The translations under genes and the position numbers were made by a program. From the NCBI GenBank assembly GCA_035650355.1, contig DASRHT010000014.1:1-64000 (forward strand): a stretch of 64,000 nucleotides of DNA. The letters are read 5' to 3'. This DNA is from DASRHT01 sp035650355. Lineage in GTDB: Bacteria; Chloroflexota; Ktedonobacteria; Ktedonobacterales; Ktedonobacteraceae. Below, piece by piece: positions 28,593 to 37,416 of the stretch (positions are counted from its first letter, which is position 1; every line of letters begins with the position of its first letter). Below the pieces are notes generated by a model. It saw only the letters and a program-made list of their open reading frames with translations. It ran no database searches and had not been told where the DNA came from.

Positions 28593-30137
28593 ATGAGCTG
28601 GAATAAGGAACGAAGTCTTGATCGTATTCAGAAAGATCTTGATGGCATGGGGGAGATCGAGGTGAAAAAGCTGACGAGAGAGGCTGATCTAGAGCAGCTT
28701 CTCTCTGAAAAAATATGTCGGCTCATCTACGGAGCCCACGTCTACATCCAAATCTCGAACTTTACGCATCTGGCGTCTGATAGCATCTACGCTAAAGAAA
28801 ATTACAAGCGGCTGATCCAGGGGATTCATATTTACCAACGGGAGGTCACGCATATCGTCGAGGGTTTGGGAGGGACGCTAATCCATTTTCAGGGCTCTAA
28901 GTTACATGCACTCTTTTATCGACCGATTGATAACGCCAAAAAACTGGCCACGCGTGCCGTGCTGCTGCAACTTGTCCTTAAGGATTTTGTCCAGACTGTT
29001 TTTAACCCGGCTTTTCCTGACTACAACGACTTTACTATTGCTGGTGGGGCCGACTTAGGCAACGCTATTGGTACCATGGACGGCATCAATGGCGACCGCG
29101 AACTGCTCTTCCTGGGAGCCCCGGCCAACCATGCAGCTAAGATCATCAGCTCAGCACACCGCCTGCGATTGACTCACGAGGTCTACGAGGCGCTTCCAGA
29201 TGACCTGAAGGGATTCTGCTTCAAAAGCGATGATGGCCCATTCCAGTTGAAGCCGATCCGTTGCGATGATTTGGATGCGTTGCTGGCAACGCATGGGCTC
29301 AGCTGGAATCGAGACGCGAGCGCAAAAAATATTGAAAATGATAAAAAGCGTTTCCCGCTCAAAGATATCGGCTACAGTTCGGCAGAGGCTCCTATTGATC
29401 TAGACGAACTTAGCATCTCCAATAACAAGCGCGCGCTTGGCGCTTCCATATTCGCCGATGTTTCAGGATTCACAAGCTATATCGATGCTGCAACGAGCGA
29501 AGCAGACAAACAGGCGGTTTTACGGGTTTTCCATGCTATCCGCAAGGAGACAGCTCGAGTCATCACTGGGGATTTCGATGGCCTACGCATTCAGTATCAA
29601 GGTGATCGCATTCAGGGCCTCTTTCACCTTCCCCAAGATGACGAGTCAGCCATTGTGAAAAAAGTGGTCGAGGCTGCGGCAGGCTTGCAGTCATCGATGG
29701 AGTGTACGCTGAAATCGTGCCTGCCAGAAGCGAGCGGATTGCATTTGGCTATCGGCATTGACCTGGGTATCACCCTCGTCTCGAAGTTGGGAGCGCGGGG
29801 GCAGCGCGACCGCATTTGCCTGGGGGGAGCCGTTGAAGGGGCAGCGCAATTAGAGGAGCGAAGCGAGGGAGGTCAGATTGCCGTGAGCAGTCGGGTCCAT
29901 AGCCTCCTCCCAGAGTATATTTGTGGTCGCTTTCAATACAACAGCAGGGCTCAGGGATATATCGCTACCAATCTCACTACAGAGCAGATCGAACGGGCGG
30001 CCAGGGCAGCTGAGGTTTATGGAGTCGGTGCTCCAGTCTTTGTCCACACAAGCTCGACAGGGGTTCGAGTGAATAGCCAGGAGTCAGCACATGCGAGGAC
30101 TGTTGTACCAGCGCGCCCATATGCAGACGAAGCCTAA
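28593..30137 (+). CDS. tandem class III nucleotide cyclase, PycC-like (514 aa)
   Basis: Two class III cyclase homology domains. The second (about 280-450) has both metal-binding positions, Asp289 in SIFADVSGFT and Asp338 in QYQGDRIQG. The first (about 45-210) has lost them (Ile53 in YIQISNFT, Ser102 in HFQGSKLH) but keeps an Asn-x3-Lys in GAPANHAAK where catalytic Asn-x3-Arg is usual. The second has lost that pair (EGAAQ). The domains would form one composite active site, as in mammalian adenylyl cyclases. In Pycsar defence such cyclases make cCMP or cUMP on phage infection. The downstream cNMP-binding TIR gene points to that role. GGGAGGAGG precedes ATG 28593. The 3' end overlaps the E2-like gene by 47 bases. 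Confidence 0.82.
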   Translation: MSWNKERSLDRIQKDLDGMGEIEVKKLTREADLEQLLSEKICRLIYGAHVYIQISNFTHLASDSIYAKENYKRLIQGIHIYQREVTHIVEGLGGTLIHFQGSKLHALFYRPIDNAKKLATRAVLLQLVLKDFVQTVFNPAFPDYNDFTIAGGADLGNAIGTMDGINGDRELLFLGAPANHAAKIISSAHRLRLTHEVYEALPDDLKGFCFKSDDGPFQLKPIRCDDLDALLATHGLSWNRDASAKNIENDKKRFPLKDIGYSSAEAPIDLDELSISNNKRALGASIFADVSGFTSYIDAATSEADKQAVLRVFHAIRKETARVITGDFDGLRIQYQGDRIQGLFHLPQDDESAIVKKVVEAAAGLQSSMECTLKSCLPEASGLHLAIGIDLGITLVSKLGARGQRDRICLGGAVEGAAQLEERSEGGQIAVSSRVHSLLPEYICGRFQYNSRAQGYIATNLTTEQIERAARAAEVYGVGAPVFVHTSSTGVRVNSQESAHARTVVPARPYADEA

Positions 30138-30813
30138 AAGCTGGTATGAGCTGGATGGAGGTGAACGACTTGCGCAGGAGCGGGAACGAATCGCGGTAGC
30201 ATTTCCTGGCCTGCTCTATCGGATTGACGAGCTGGCAAAGCGTGTTTTTCTCGAAGGGACGATCACGTTGGTGGCTGAATGCGGCATTCCCACGACCATC
30301 CAGCTAAGAGTGGAATTCCCTAACGGCTATCCTGAGTACGAACCTCGGGTTTACGACGCCGGGCAGCGCTTTCCGCATGTTGCCGACCGGCACTTCTACC
30401 CAGATGGGCAATGTTGCCTCTGGCTTCCACCCGAATCACGTTGGAACGGGAAAGATCCTGATGGATTATGTCTCCTCTTAGAGGAGGTTGCGGTATTTTT
30501 GGACCAGCAACTTACCTATGAAGCTATGGGGAAAGGACAATGGCCCGGAAGGCAGCGGAGTCATAGAGATGCTGGTTATATCGAGTTCATTCTGGAACTT
30601 CTTGGCAGTGACCAGCGACTTCTCGAAGCTCTGGCACCGACTCTGGCAAACAGATCAGGAGTTGAGAGGAATGCCTCTTGTCCTTGTGGGAGTGGAATCA
30701 AGTACAAGCGATGTCACCTGCGTGTAGTGGAGGAGATCGGCAGAAGAGTTGGTTGGATAAGGCTCTACGCGATTTTTGATCGCTGGTGCAAGGAGCATGA
30801 AGTGCTGACATAG
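30091..30813 (+). CDS. E2-like ubiquitin-conjugating-fold protein with C-terminal SEC-C zinc motif (240 aa)
   Basis: Residues about 40-170 look like a prokaryotic E2 domain: IQLRVEFPNGYPEYEPRVY corresponds to the core strands, and DRHFYPDGQCCLWLPPE carries the His (101) and catalytic Cys (108 or 109) expected of an E2-type active site. The C-terminus has a complete SEC-C motif, SCPCGSGIKYKRCHLRV (Cys197, Cys199, Cys208, His209), a small zinc-binding domain. The start at 30091 has AGGAG 7 bases upstream and lies inside the cyclase gene. In type II CBASS an E2-type protein conjugates the C-terminus of the nucleotide cyclase and primes it. A similar role on the neighbouring cyclase, whose tail ends PYADEA, is my inference. 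Confidence 0.75.
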   Translation: MRGLLYQRAHMQTKPKSWYELDGGERLAQERERIAVAFPGLLYRIDELAKRVFLEGTITLVAECGIPTTIQLRVEFPNGYPEYEPRVYDAGQRFPHVADRHFYPDGQCCLWLPPESRWNGKDPDGLCLLLEEVAVFLDQQLTYEAMGKGQWPGRQRSHRDAGYIEFILELLGSDQRLLEALAPTLANRSGVERNASCPCGSGIKYKRCHLRVVEEIGRRVGWIRLYAIFDRWCKEHEVLT

Positions 30814-30943
30814 GCTACGAGATCAACGAGGCCGAAAAAGGAGTAAACAACATGCTTGAAAAGCATACTAGGATGAGAATAATGTATGAGATAGCGATGA
30901 TGTCATCAATAAGAGCGTTGAGGCTAATAAAGGGTTGAATACA

Positions 30944-31855
30944 GTGAAGGAACGCTTTACGGGGAATGCTGGGCGGCGATTATTGATTGAGGCCCTCAAA
31001 ATCCAAAAGATGGTCGCGGGCAATGCTGCACTAGCAGAAGAACTGGCTGATTTGGTCGGGGTGATGGAGATATCTGCTGGCGAGAAGATCATCCATCAGG
31101 GCGCTTTCGACAATGACATCTTTTTCATTCTCACGGGGAGTTTCAGCATTATTGTCAATGGTAAGGTCGTTGCGAAGCGAAGCGCACATGATCATGTAGG
31201 AGAGATGGCGGCCCTCGAACCGTCGCAAGCACGGACAGCCACTGTAGTGGCTGACGAGGACTCGGTCATCTGCAAACTCTCCGAAGCACAGTTGACAGAT
31301 ATTGGGCAGCGCTATGGTGACATTTGGCGTTTTCTGGCCAGGGAACTCGTCCGGCGCCTGGCTCAGCGCAATGCCTTTATTCGTCCTATCCGAGAAAAGA
31401 TTCGAGTATTTATTATATCCTCAACGGAAGCTCTCCCTATTGCTCGCGAGGTCCAGAGCCAGTTCGAGCATGATAACTTCTCGGTAGAGCTATGGACTGA
31501 TGGGGTTTTCAAAGCCTCGAACTACATTATCGAGAGTCTTGAGCAAGCGGTAAGCAATTCAGACTTTGCCATCGCGATTGCCCAACCAGACGATCTCATA
31601 AGCAGCCGGGGGCAAATCGGTCTTGTACCTCGGGATAACGTCAACTTTGAATTGGGATTTTTCATCGGGCGCCTCGGACGCGAACGTACATTTCTCCTCG
31701 AACCCATCGGAGAAGAAGTGAAGCTGCCATCAGATCTCACCGGCCTGATAACGATCAGATATCGATACGGTGAGCCGAAAATGCTATCATATCTACTAGG
31801 CCCTGCTTGCCATCGGATGAGAAAGATCATCAATCAGCTCGGCTCACGGACTTGA
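30944..31855 (+). CDS. cyclic-nucleotide-binding TIR effector, PycTIR-like (303 aa)
   Basis: Residues about 25-145 form a CRP-type cyclic-nucleotide-binding domain. The phosphate-binding cassette is HVGEMAALEPSQARTATVVA, with the conserved Glu and Arg. Residues about 155-285 are a TIR-like domain of the 'predicted nucleotide-binding' type: KIRVFIISSTEALPIAREVQ, then SNSDFAIAIAQPDD, then VPRDNVNFELGFFIGRLGRE, with the likely catalytic Glu in FELG. In Pycsar the cNMP triggers TIR NADase activity and NAD+ depletion. GTG 30944 is chosen because AAAGGG lies 9 bases upstream; the TTG at 30935 has none. It follows the E2-like gene by 130 bases on the same strand. Confidence 0.85.
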   Translation: MKERFTGNAGRRLLIEALKIQKMVAGNAALAEELADLVGVMEISAGEKIIHQGAFDNDIFFILTGSFSIIVNGKVVAKRSAHDHVGEMAALEPSQARTATVVADEDSVICKLSEAQLTDIGQRYGDIWRFLARELVRRLAQRNAFIRPIREKIRVFIISSTEALPIAREVQSQFEHDNFSVELWTDGVFKASNYIIESLEQAVSNSDFAIAIAQPDDLISSRGQIGLVPRDNVNFELGFFIGRLGRERTFLLEPIGEEVKLPSDLTGLITIRYRYGEPKMLSYLLGPACHRMRKIINQLGSRT

Positions 31856-31931
31856 AAGAAGCGACAATGGATTTTAAAGTTGACCGGAAAAAGAAGCAAT
31901 AGTAACTTGTGAGGCCAATAGACAAAAAAGG

Positions 31932-34727
31932 CTATTCTACGCTATAGAGCTCTTCTAACTCCATTGCCTCTTGCACACGCCCCAATGTACGCAAGAAGTG
32001 AGCGTATTTCTTAGCAACAGATATGGTAGGTGAGGCTATACGTCCGAACGAATCTTCCCTGATATTGAGCGTACGCTGATAACAATGCTCTGCCTGCATA
32101 TTCTGGCCCTGGCTCTCATAAAGTTGTGCCAGTTGATGGAGCGTAATAGCCGTGATGATGTGATTTGAACCAAGGGTCTGTTCTCGAATGGTAAGGGCTT
32201 GCTGATAAAGCGTTTCAGCCTGCGTATATAATCGCTGCTCATGATAGAGGCGTGCTAAATGATGCAGTGTTGCAGCGGTAAAAGGATGGTCTGGACCGAG
32301 TACTCGTTCGCGAATAGTAAGGGCTCGCCGATAGAGGGCCTCCGCTTGTCCATAGAGATGTTGATCGTGATACAGCCTGGCAAACGAGTCCAACGTTATG
32401 GCGGTGAAAGGATGGTCTGGGCTTAGTACCTCTTCTTTAATTGTCAGAGATTGTCGATAGAATGCTTCGGCTTCGGCATAGCGTTTTTGTTGATGATAGA
32501 GCCGTGCCAGTTGGTCGAAGGTGATAGCCGTGCTAGCATGCTTCATGCCAAGTGCATTTTTACGAATGTTAAGTGCGCGTTGGTAAAGTGGCTCTGCACG
32601 AGCATGCCAACCTTGATCCAGGTAGAGCCATGCTAACGCGTGAATAGTTGTGGCGGTTTCAGGTGCATTCGAGCCCAGGCTACACTCTTTAATTGCAAGA
32701 GCACGTTGATAGAATGTTTCGGCTTGTGAAAAGTCTCCCTCAGCTTGATGGAGCCTTCCTAATGCATGGAGGGTAATAGCAACTTCAGGATGTTCTGGTC
32801 CAAGCACCTGTTGTTTGATTATAAGAGCCTGTTGATACAAAGGAGCTGCCATCTGGTATAATCCTTGATCCAGGTAGAGCCAGGCTAATGAATCGAGGAT
32901 TTTTGCCACAAATGGATGATTGTGATTATTTTGCTGCCTCTCTGCGTCCAACGCGCGTTGATAGAATATCTCAGCTTCTTTATATTGAGCATGCTCGTGT
33001 AACCAGCGTCCCGCATGATAAAATAGTTCTGCTGTTTCAATATGAGTCAGATGATACTCGTCAATTAATGCTACACACTCATGAACGTGCGGAAGATATC
33101 GTTGGCATTGCATCCATGTTGTTTCTTCTATGGATGGAAAGCTTTTGACAACGGACTGCACGGCCCGCTCTGCCCATAAACGTTGTGAGTCAGCATCCAT
33201 ATTTGCTTTAAGTACCGCTTGCACAAGTCGATGAAGCGAGAGCGTTTTATGATCGCGGTTACGACGTACTAGAGAAAAACGACGCAGATGTAGAATGGCA
33301 TCATCTAAAAGAGACACATCTGTCGCAATAGGTCGGAGATGAGGTCCTAGTTCTCCCGCGTTCATGGTGATGTATTCCAGAGGAATTGCATCCGGGGCGA
33401 GGAAGGCACAGAAGCGCAATAAATCAGCTGCCGGTGGATAATGTTGCTGGATTTGCTCAAATGAAAGTGACCAGGTGGCAACAACCGAAGCTGGGTGATC
33501 TATGCTTCCTTCGCCTCGTCTATTCAGCAGTGCTACAGCCTTTTGTTGATACCGTTCTAAATAATCCGCCACGCTACAACCTGTTTCCTCAATATACGCT
33601 CCAGCCTGATCGAGTGCCAGGGGTAAACCATCCACGATAGTGACGACCTCTCGGGTTTGGGTAATGATTTCTTGTGGTATCTGATTGAGTGACCCACCTG
33701 ACTGCAAGATTTTCGCACGGCGTAATAGGAGTTCGATGCCTTCATTTCCATCCATTTTCTCTATCTCAACACTTTGTGCTATTGCGCCAATGGCCTGAGC
33801 GCGGGTTGTGAGGATAATATGACCGTTGCCTCTGATGGGTAAGAGATCATCTATCAAAGCGGGATGATCGATATTATCCAAAATGAGCAACCAGCGCTCA
33901 TGATCAGCTAACCAGCGTTTTACTGCTTTGATGATTAGATCCTGATCGATTTCTTCTCGGGCAGATAAGTTTAACAGGTCTGCGAACGACACGAAGTCAG
34001 TGACCACGGTATCGCGAGTGGCGGCATTGGCCCAGAGGATTGTTTGATAAAGATCCTGGTAGCGATAGGTATATTCTATCGCTATTTGTGTCTTCCCTAT
34101 TCCCCCCAAACCGCTAATTGCCAGTGGTTGTATCTGCGAAGTAGATGGTGTTTGATTGAGGACAGTATAGAGATATGCCAGAAACTTTTCACGACCAGTA
34201 AAGAGTAAATTTTGCCGGTAGGGGACTGCCCAGAGCGGCTTAACTGATAGTGTGAAGTTCGTGTTTGGTTTGGGAAGAGCGATATGAGCTCCCTTGAGAG
34301 GCTCAACGATATTACGAATGCCTTTGACTATCTGAGCAAATGCCAGATCACGATTATCCCATGTTGTGACGGCCTTGCCTTCGTTCGGTAAAGCGAGCAA
34401 TTTCCCAAATGGAGCCGTTTTCCAGTCTACAGGACGTAGAATGATTGGAATGACGATGGCTTCCCCCGTCTCGTGGCGTTCTAACGCTTGAGCCATCTCA
34501 ATGCTATAACAGTACTCTGACGCCATGAAATCTGGACTGATCAGTAATAGCACTATCTGTGCTGCATTGAAATGCTGGTCAATTTCGTATGCCCATACAG
34601 CACCGGCACTAATATCGCGATCATACCATGTCTCAATCAGTCCCTGGCGCCTCAGCAGAGAAAGATGTTTATCAAGCTCTTTGCACAAATCAGTATCTTC
34701 GTGAGCATAAGAATACACGAGATGCAT
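31932..34727 (-). CDS. TIR-NB-ARC-TPR STAND protein (931 aa)
   Basis: It has three parts. The N-terminal TIR domain (1-140) has YSYAHEDTDLCKELDKHL, the WYDRDISAG loop and EYCYSIEMAQALERHE, with Glu77 in the catalytic position. The NB-ARC ATPase has its P-loop GLGGIGKT at 206-213, LLILDNIDHPALID and the GLPLAL motif. From about residue 560 a series of roughly 42-residue kinesin-light-chain-like TPR repeats follows (recurring YxRALxIxExxLGxxHPxTA). Such proteins act like NLR immune receptors: the repeats sense a ligand, NB-ARC oligomerises, and TIR degrades NAD+. It is convergent to the Pycsar operon and first of four minus-strand TIR genes. Confidence 0.88.
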   Translation of the reverse strand: MHLVYSYAHEDTDLCKELDKHLSLLRRQGLIETWYDRDISAGAVWAYEIDQHFNAAQIVLLLISPDFMASEYCYSIEMAQALERHETGEAIVIPIILRPVDWKTAPFGKLLALPNEGKAVTTWDNRDLAFAQIVKGIRNIVEPLKGAHIALPKPNTNFTLSVKPLWAVPYRQNLLFTGREKFLAYLYTVLNQTPSTSQIQPLAISGLGGIGKTQIAIEYTYRYQDLYQTILWANAATRDTVVTDFVSFADLLNLSAREEIDQDLIIKAVKRWLADHERWLLILDNIDHPALIDDLLPIRGNGHIILTTRAQAIGAIAQSVEIEKMDGNEGIELLLRRAKILQSGGSLNQIPQEIITQTREVVTIVDGLPLALDQAGAYIEETGCSVADYLERYQQKAVALLNRRGEGSIDHPASVVATWSLSFEQIQQHYPPAADLLRFCAFLAPDAIPLEYITMNAGELGPHLRPIATDVSLLDDAILHLRRFSLVRRNRDHKTLSLHRLVQAVLKANMDADSQRLWAERAVQSVVKSFPSIEETTWMQCQRYLPHVHECVALIDEYHLTHIETAELFYHAGRWLHEHAQYKEAEIFYQRALDAERQQNNHNHPFVAKILDSLAWLYLDQGLYQMAAPLYQQALIIKQQVLGPEHPEVAITLHALGRLHQAEGDFSQAETFYQRALAIKECSLGSNAPETATTIHALAWLYLDQGWHARAEPLYQRALNIRKNALGMKHASTAITFDQLARLYHQQKRYAEAEAFYRQSLTIKEEVLSPDHPFTAITLDSFARLYHDQHLYGQAEALYRRALTIRERVLGPDHPFTAATLHHLARLYHEQRLYTQAETLYQQALTIREQTLGSNHIITAITLHQLAQLYESQGQNMQAEHCYQRTLNIREDSFGRIASPTISVAKKYAHFLRTLGRVQEAMELEELYSVE

Positions 34728-34808
34728 AGCTAATGGTGATACCCTCCCTATTGTTTAACGGCTCTATTACGCGCAGGTTTTCCGAAATTGAACTTAAAAG
34801 CATGAAAC

Positions 34809-35315
34809 CTATGTAACGCTAAAATCAGCAGTATTGCGAATTACTTCGTCGCTAGGCCAGACCACTTTGCATTCAAGATTTTCCAGGGTACGTATCAAAC
34901 TTTTGCGAACCGAAAGATCATTGCTAAGCCTGATGCGATAACGTCCCTCCAGGACACTACAAGGCCGAACATTTTCGAACTCAACGAGAATAGTTCTACT
35001 GGGAAATCTGGTAAAAGCCATTCCTGCTTCGAACAGCACATTTGGTCGCGGTTGGTATAAAATATCATTATCCAGATTCTCACTTTCAAGCTTTACTTCA
35101 TCATCTCCGGTAAGAAGTACGATAACGACTTGTGCTTCATGGAATGCTGTGTCCAATGCTTCACCGATATATGGGGCACCTGTACCAGTTAATCTAGCAG
35201 CCGCTCCCCAGGAAATGGGGGATAACCCAAGTACTCGCAAGAAGGCTATCATATGATCTCTTAACACTACATTCCTTCCATGCACAATAAACACCTTTCT
35301 AGGGTTATTTGTCAT
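34809..35315 (-). CDS. stand-alone TIR-like nucleotide-binding protein (168 aa)
   Basis: A single TIR-like domain of the CAP12/Pycsar-TIR kind fills the protein: RKVFIVHGRN, then EAQVVIVLLTGDDEVKLE, then RPNVLFEAGMAFTRFPSRTI, with the likely catalytic Glu in LFEAG. It lacks any sensor domain, so it probably needs a partner. A good AAAGGA with 9-base spacing precedes ATG 35315. It is close in sequence to the next gene (35419-35943), which suggests duplication, and to the TIR domain of the cNMP effector at 30944. Confidence 0.8.
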   Translation of the reverse strand: MTNNPRKVFIVHGRNVVLRDHMIAFLRVLGLSPISWGAAARLTGTGAPYIGEALDTAFHEAQVVIVLLTGDDEVKLESENLDNDILYQPRPNVLFEAGMAFTRFPSRTILVEFENVRPCSVLEGRYRIRLSNDLSVRKSLIRTLENLECKVVWPSDEVIRNTADFSVT

Positions 35316-35418
35316 ATCATTTTGTCCTTTCTCTACTCCATCGCTTAGTTACCTGGGCTTGTGTTATAAATTGTCTGAAAAGTATTCATTTCATCCGTAG
35401 CATTTAACTAGAGCTTTT

Positions 35419-35943
35419 CTATGAATCTAGTGGGGGAAGAATGCAGCCAGCCTTTTCTAGACGTCTCCATAAAGCACGTCTATCTGCCTTTTCGTCGCCA
35501 GGGTTGCCGAAATGTAACATATATCTACCAGCAATATCACTAAATGGCCGCACATGGCCGATTTGTACTAAAATTGTGCGATCTGGAGATATTCCGAAAG
35601 CGTATCCAGCTTCAAAAATTTGATCTTGTCCAGATTGAGGCCAAAACTCTTTTTCATAACGAGCATCATGGCTCTCCCAGAATTGCTCACGGAGACGGAC
35701 TCTATCTTCACCTGTTAAGAGCACAATAATTGCTTGAGCTTCTTCAAAAGCGGCAGTAAGTATATCGCCCACAAAGGGTGATGTTTCTTTTGTCAGCTTA
35801 GCAACTACATCATCTTTTTCCAATAAATGTAAGTTGAATGCTTTCAGATGTGTATGTATAGTTTCACAAGCGATATGATCACGACCGTAGACAACGTATA
35901 CCGTACGCTTACGCGAATCATCCCGATTTTGTATCTCTTTCAC
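35419..35943 (-). CDS. stand-alone TIR-like nucleotide-binding protein (174 aa)
   Basis: Same family as the gene at 34809-35315. The core strands are VYVVYGRDHIACETIHTHL, then EAQAIIVLLTGEDRVRL, then DQIFEAGYAFGISPDRTIL, with the candidate catalytic Glu in IFEAG. The Arg-rich C-terminal helix is also shared. There is no sensor or membrane segment. The two genes are separated by about 100 bases on the same strand and may be cotranscribed. Their pairing suggests hetero-oligomeric filaments or redundancy; this is speculation. Confidence 0.8.
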   Translation of the reverse strand: MKEIQNRDDSRKRTVYVVYGRDHIACETIHTHLKAFNLHLLEKDDVVAKLTKETSPFVGDILTAAFEEAQAIIVLLTGEDRVRLREQFWESHDARYEKEFWPQSGQDQIFEAGYAFGISPDRTILVQIGHVRPFSDIAGRYMLHFGNPGDEKADRRALWRRLEKAGCILPPLDS

Positions 35944-36187
35944 CGTTATCTCCAGATTTCTAACTGCAATATGAATGGCAATGTTATAAGCATCAGAACT
36001 TTATCCAGAAAATCATCAACGCCTTGTACTTAAATGACGTGATATGCTTGTTTTAATAAAATATGACTTAAAGGCTGCTATATATTGGACACATTTCTAT
36101 CTCATGATCATGAAAATTCGTTTTTTAACCAAAAAACATGCAAAGGGTGCCCTATGCGAGATTTACTTTAGGCAAGTGAGCCCTATA

Positions 36188-36916
36188 TCATGCATAATAT
36201 TGCAGTTCTTGGATTTTTTCTTTGATGTATGTAGCCACATGACCAAATGCTTCATCTATATCACACTGACTAATGGCTTTACCATTCTTTGGCAGGCATG
36301 GTAGGTGGCCAAACGGGGTGTCCCTCCAAAGGGGATCTGGACGCACAATGATAGGGATGATATGGCACTTAGTTTGCTTCTCGTGTTTTCGTACAGCTTC
36401 TATAATTCCCTGGCTATAACAAAATTCGGTATCGCTAAAAGCTGAACTCACCAGTAAGAGTATCAGATGGGCAGTTTCTAAATGGTTATCCTGTCTCCAA
36501 GATATATCGTCTACTGCAACTTCTCTCCAATGGTAGATTAATCTCCATCTTTGCCTTTTTAGTGTACTTAATATACGTTCTACTCGCTGCTTGTATGGTT
36601 CATCCTCAAGCGCGTAGGCGGTAAAAATTTCGATTGCCGACGCATTTCTTGCGGGTGGGATGACCAATGAAGGTTGTATTTCCTGCACAATATCGACAAG
36701 TAGAGAAGGAGGTGAGCTATCCTTTATAAGAGCATTAGTAACGGATGATATTTCAGTTAACGGGGCGATAGTAATAAAATCCTGAAACAGTTGCTGCAAC
36801 TGCTCTTGTTCGTAGATACTGGCAAGCTTTTTTGTAAAAAACTCTCTTCTGTAGGAGTCAGTAGGATGATGAGAGATATGTAAGCAATCATGGTTGCTGT
36901 GATCATCTTGCAACAT
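36188..36916 (-). CDS. TIR-domain protein with helical N-terminal adaptor (242 aa)
   Basis: Residues 1-95 are helical and polar (ELxQLFQDFITIAP-like) and resemble effector-associated adaptor domains used to recruit TIR or protease effectors. The name is a guess. Residues about 98-240 are a TIR domain close to the one in the NB-ARC protein: AIEIFTAYALEDEPYKQRV, the YHWREVAVDD loop, LLLVSSAFSDTEFCYSQG and IIPIIVRPDPLW. Aligned with EYCYSIEMAQALE, the catalytic Glu is replaced by Gly (EFCYSQGIIEAVR). It may therefore be a scaffold rather than an NADase. Upstream lies the AT-rich gap 36917-37416. Confidence 0.72.
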   Translation of the reverse strand: MLQDDHSNHDCLHISHHPTDSYRREFFTKKLASIYEQEQLQQLFQDFITIAPLTEISSVTNALIKDSSPPSLLVDIVQEIQPSLVIPPARNASAIEIFTAYALEDEPYKQRVERILSTLKRQRWRLIYHWREVAVDDISWRQDNHLETAHLILLLVSSAFSDTEFCYSQGIIEAVRKHEKQTKCHIIPIIVRPDPLWRDTPFGHLPCLPKNGKAISQCDIDEAFGHVATYIKEKIQELQYYA

Positions 36917-37416
36917 CGCAAATTACCATCCCTAAAGGAAACAAGGAGGCAAACTATAGATCGTACAAAGGCAATCTGAACAACGATCCACTAACTCTTC
37001 TATTTTATATTAAAAATTTCAAATACACTATAGAACATATATTCATAATTATAATCCAGTAGAAAAATCAGTATACGAGGCATATCTGGGATATGGATGA
37101 TCATGGTTATTAATAAGAGATAGAAAAAGTGAGGGTATTCTGGCATATCGCTCGACACGCCGGAGGATCGAGCAAATGAAGCCCACTTTTATTCTCCAGT
37201 ACCCTCCAGAGGGCAGTTTAGATGATCCTCTCTCTGTTCCGATTCGCGATTTTTCGTGATAATTCGTCAGAACGAGCGGTAAAATGGGAGATAACCCATG
37301 CGCTGCTGTGGTATAGTAAAGCTACTGCTATGGCAAGTGATTTTGAAAAAGCGTTGACAATCAGGCGAGTTGACGAATTGCCGCTCATTAAGAAATAGGT
37401 AACTCAGGGGGCAAAG
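36917..37416. other. AT-rich intergenic region
   Basis: 500 bases without a supportable gene. 36950-37130 is very AT-rich. The right half contains repeat copy B (37190-37275). A possible minus-strand promoter for the TIR gene (TATAGT near 36955) is too weak to call. Confidence 0.5.
37190..37275 (+). repeat. diverged direct repeat, copy B
   Basis: This matches copy A (27715-27800) in order and orientation: CCCTCCAGAGG, GATCC, GTTC, CGCGATTTTTCG, AATTCG. Together they bracket a 9.4-kb block holding the Pycsar operon and the TIR genes. Confidence 0.55.
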
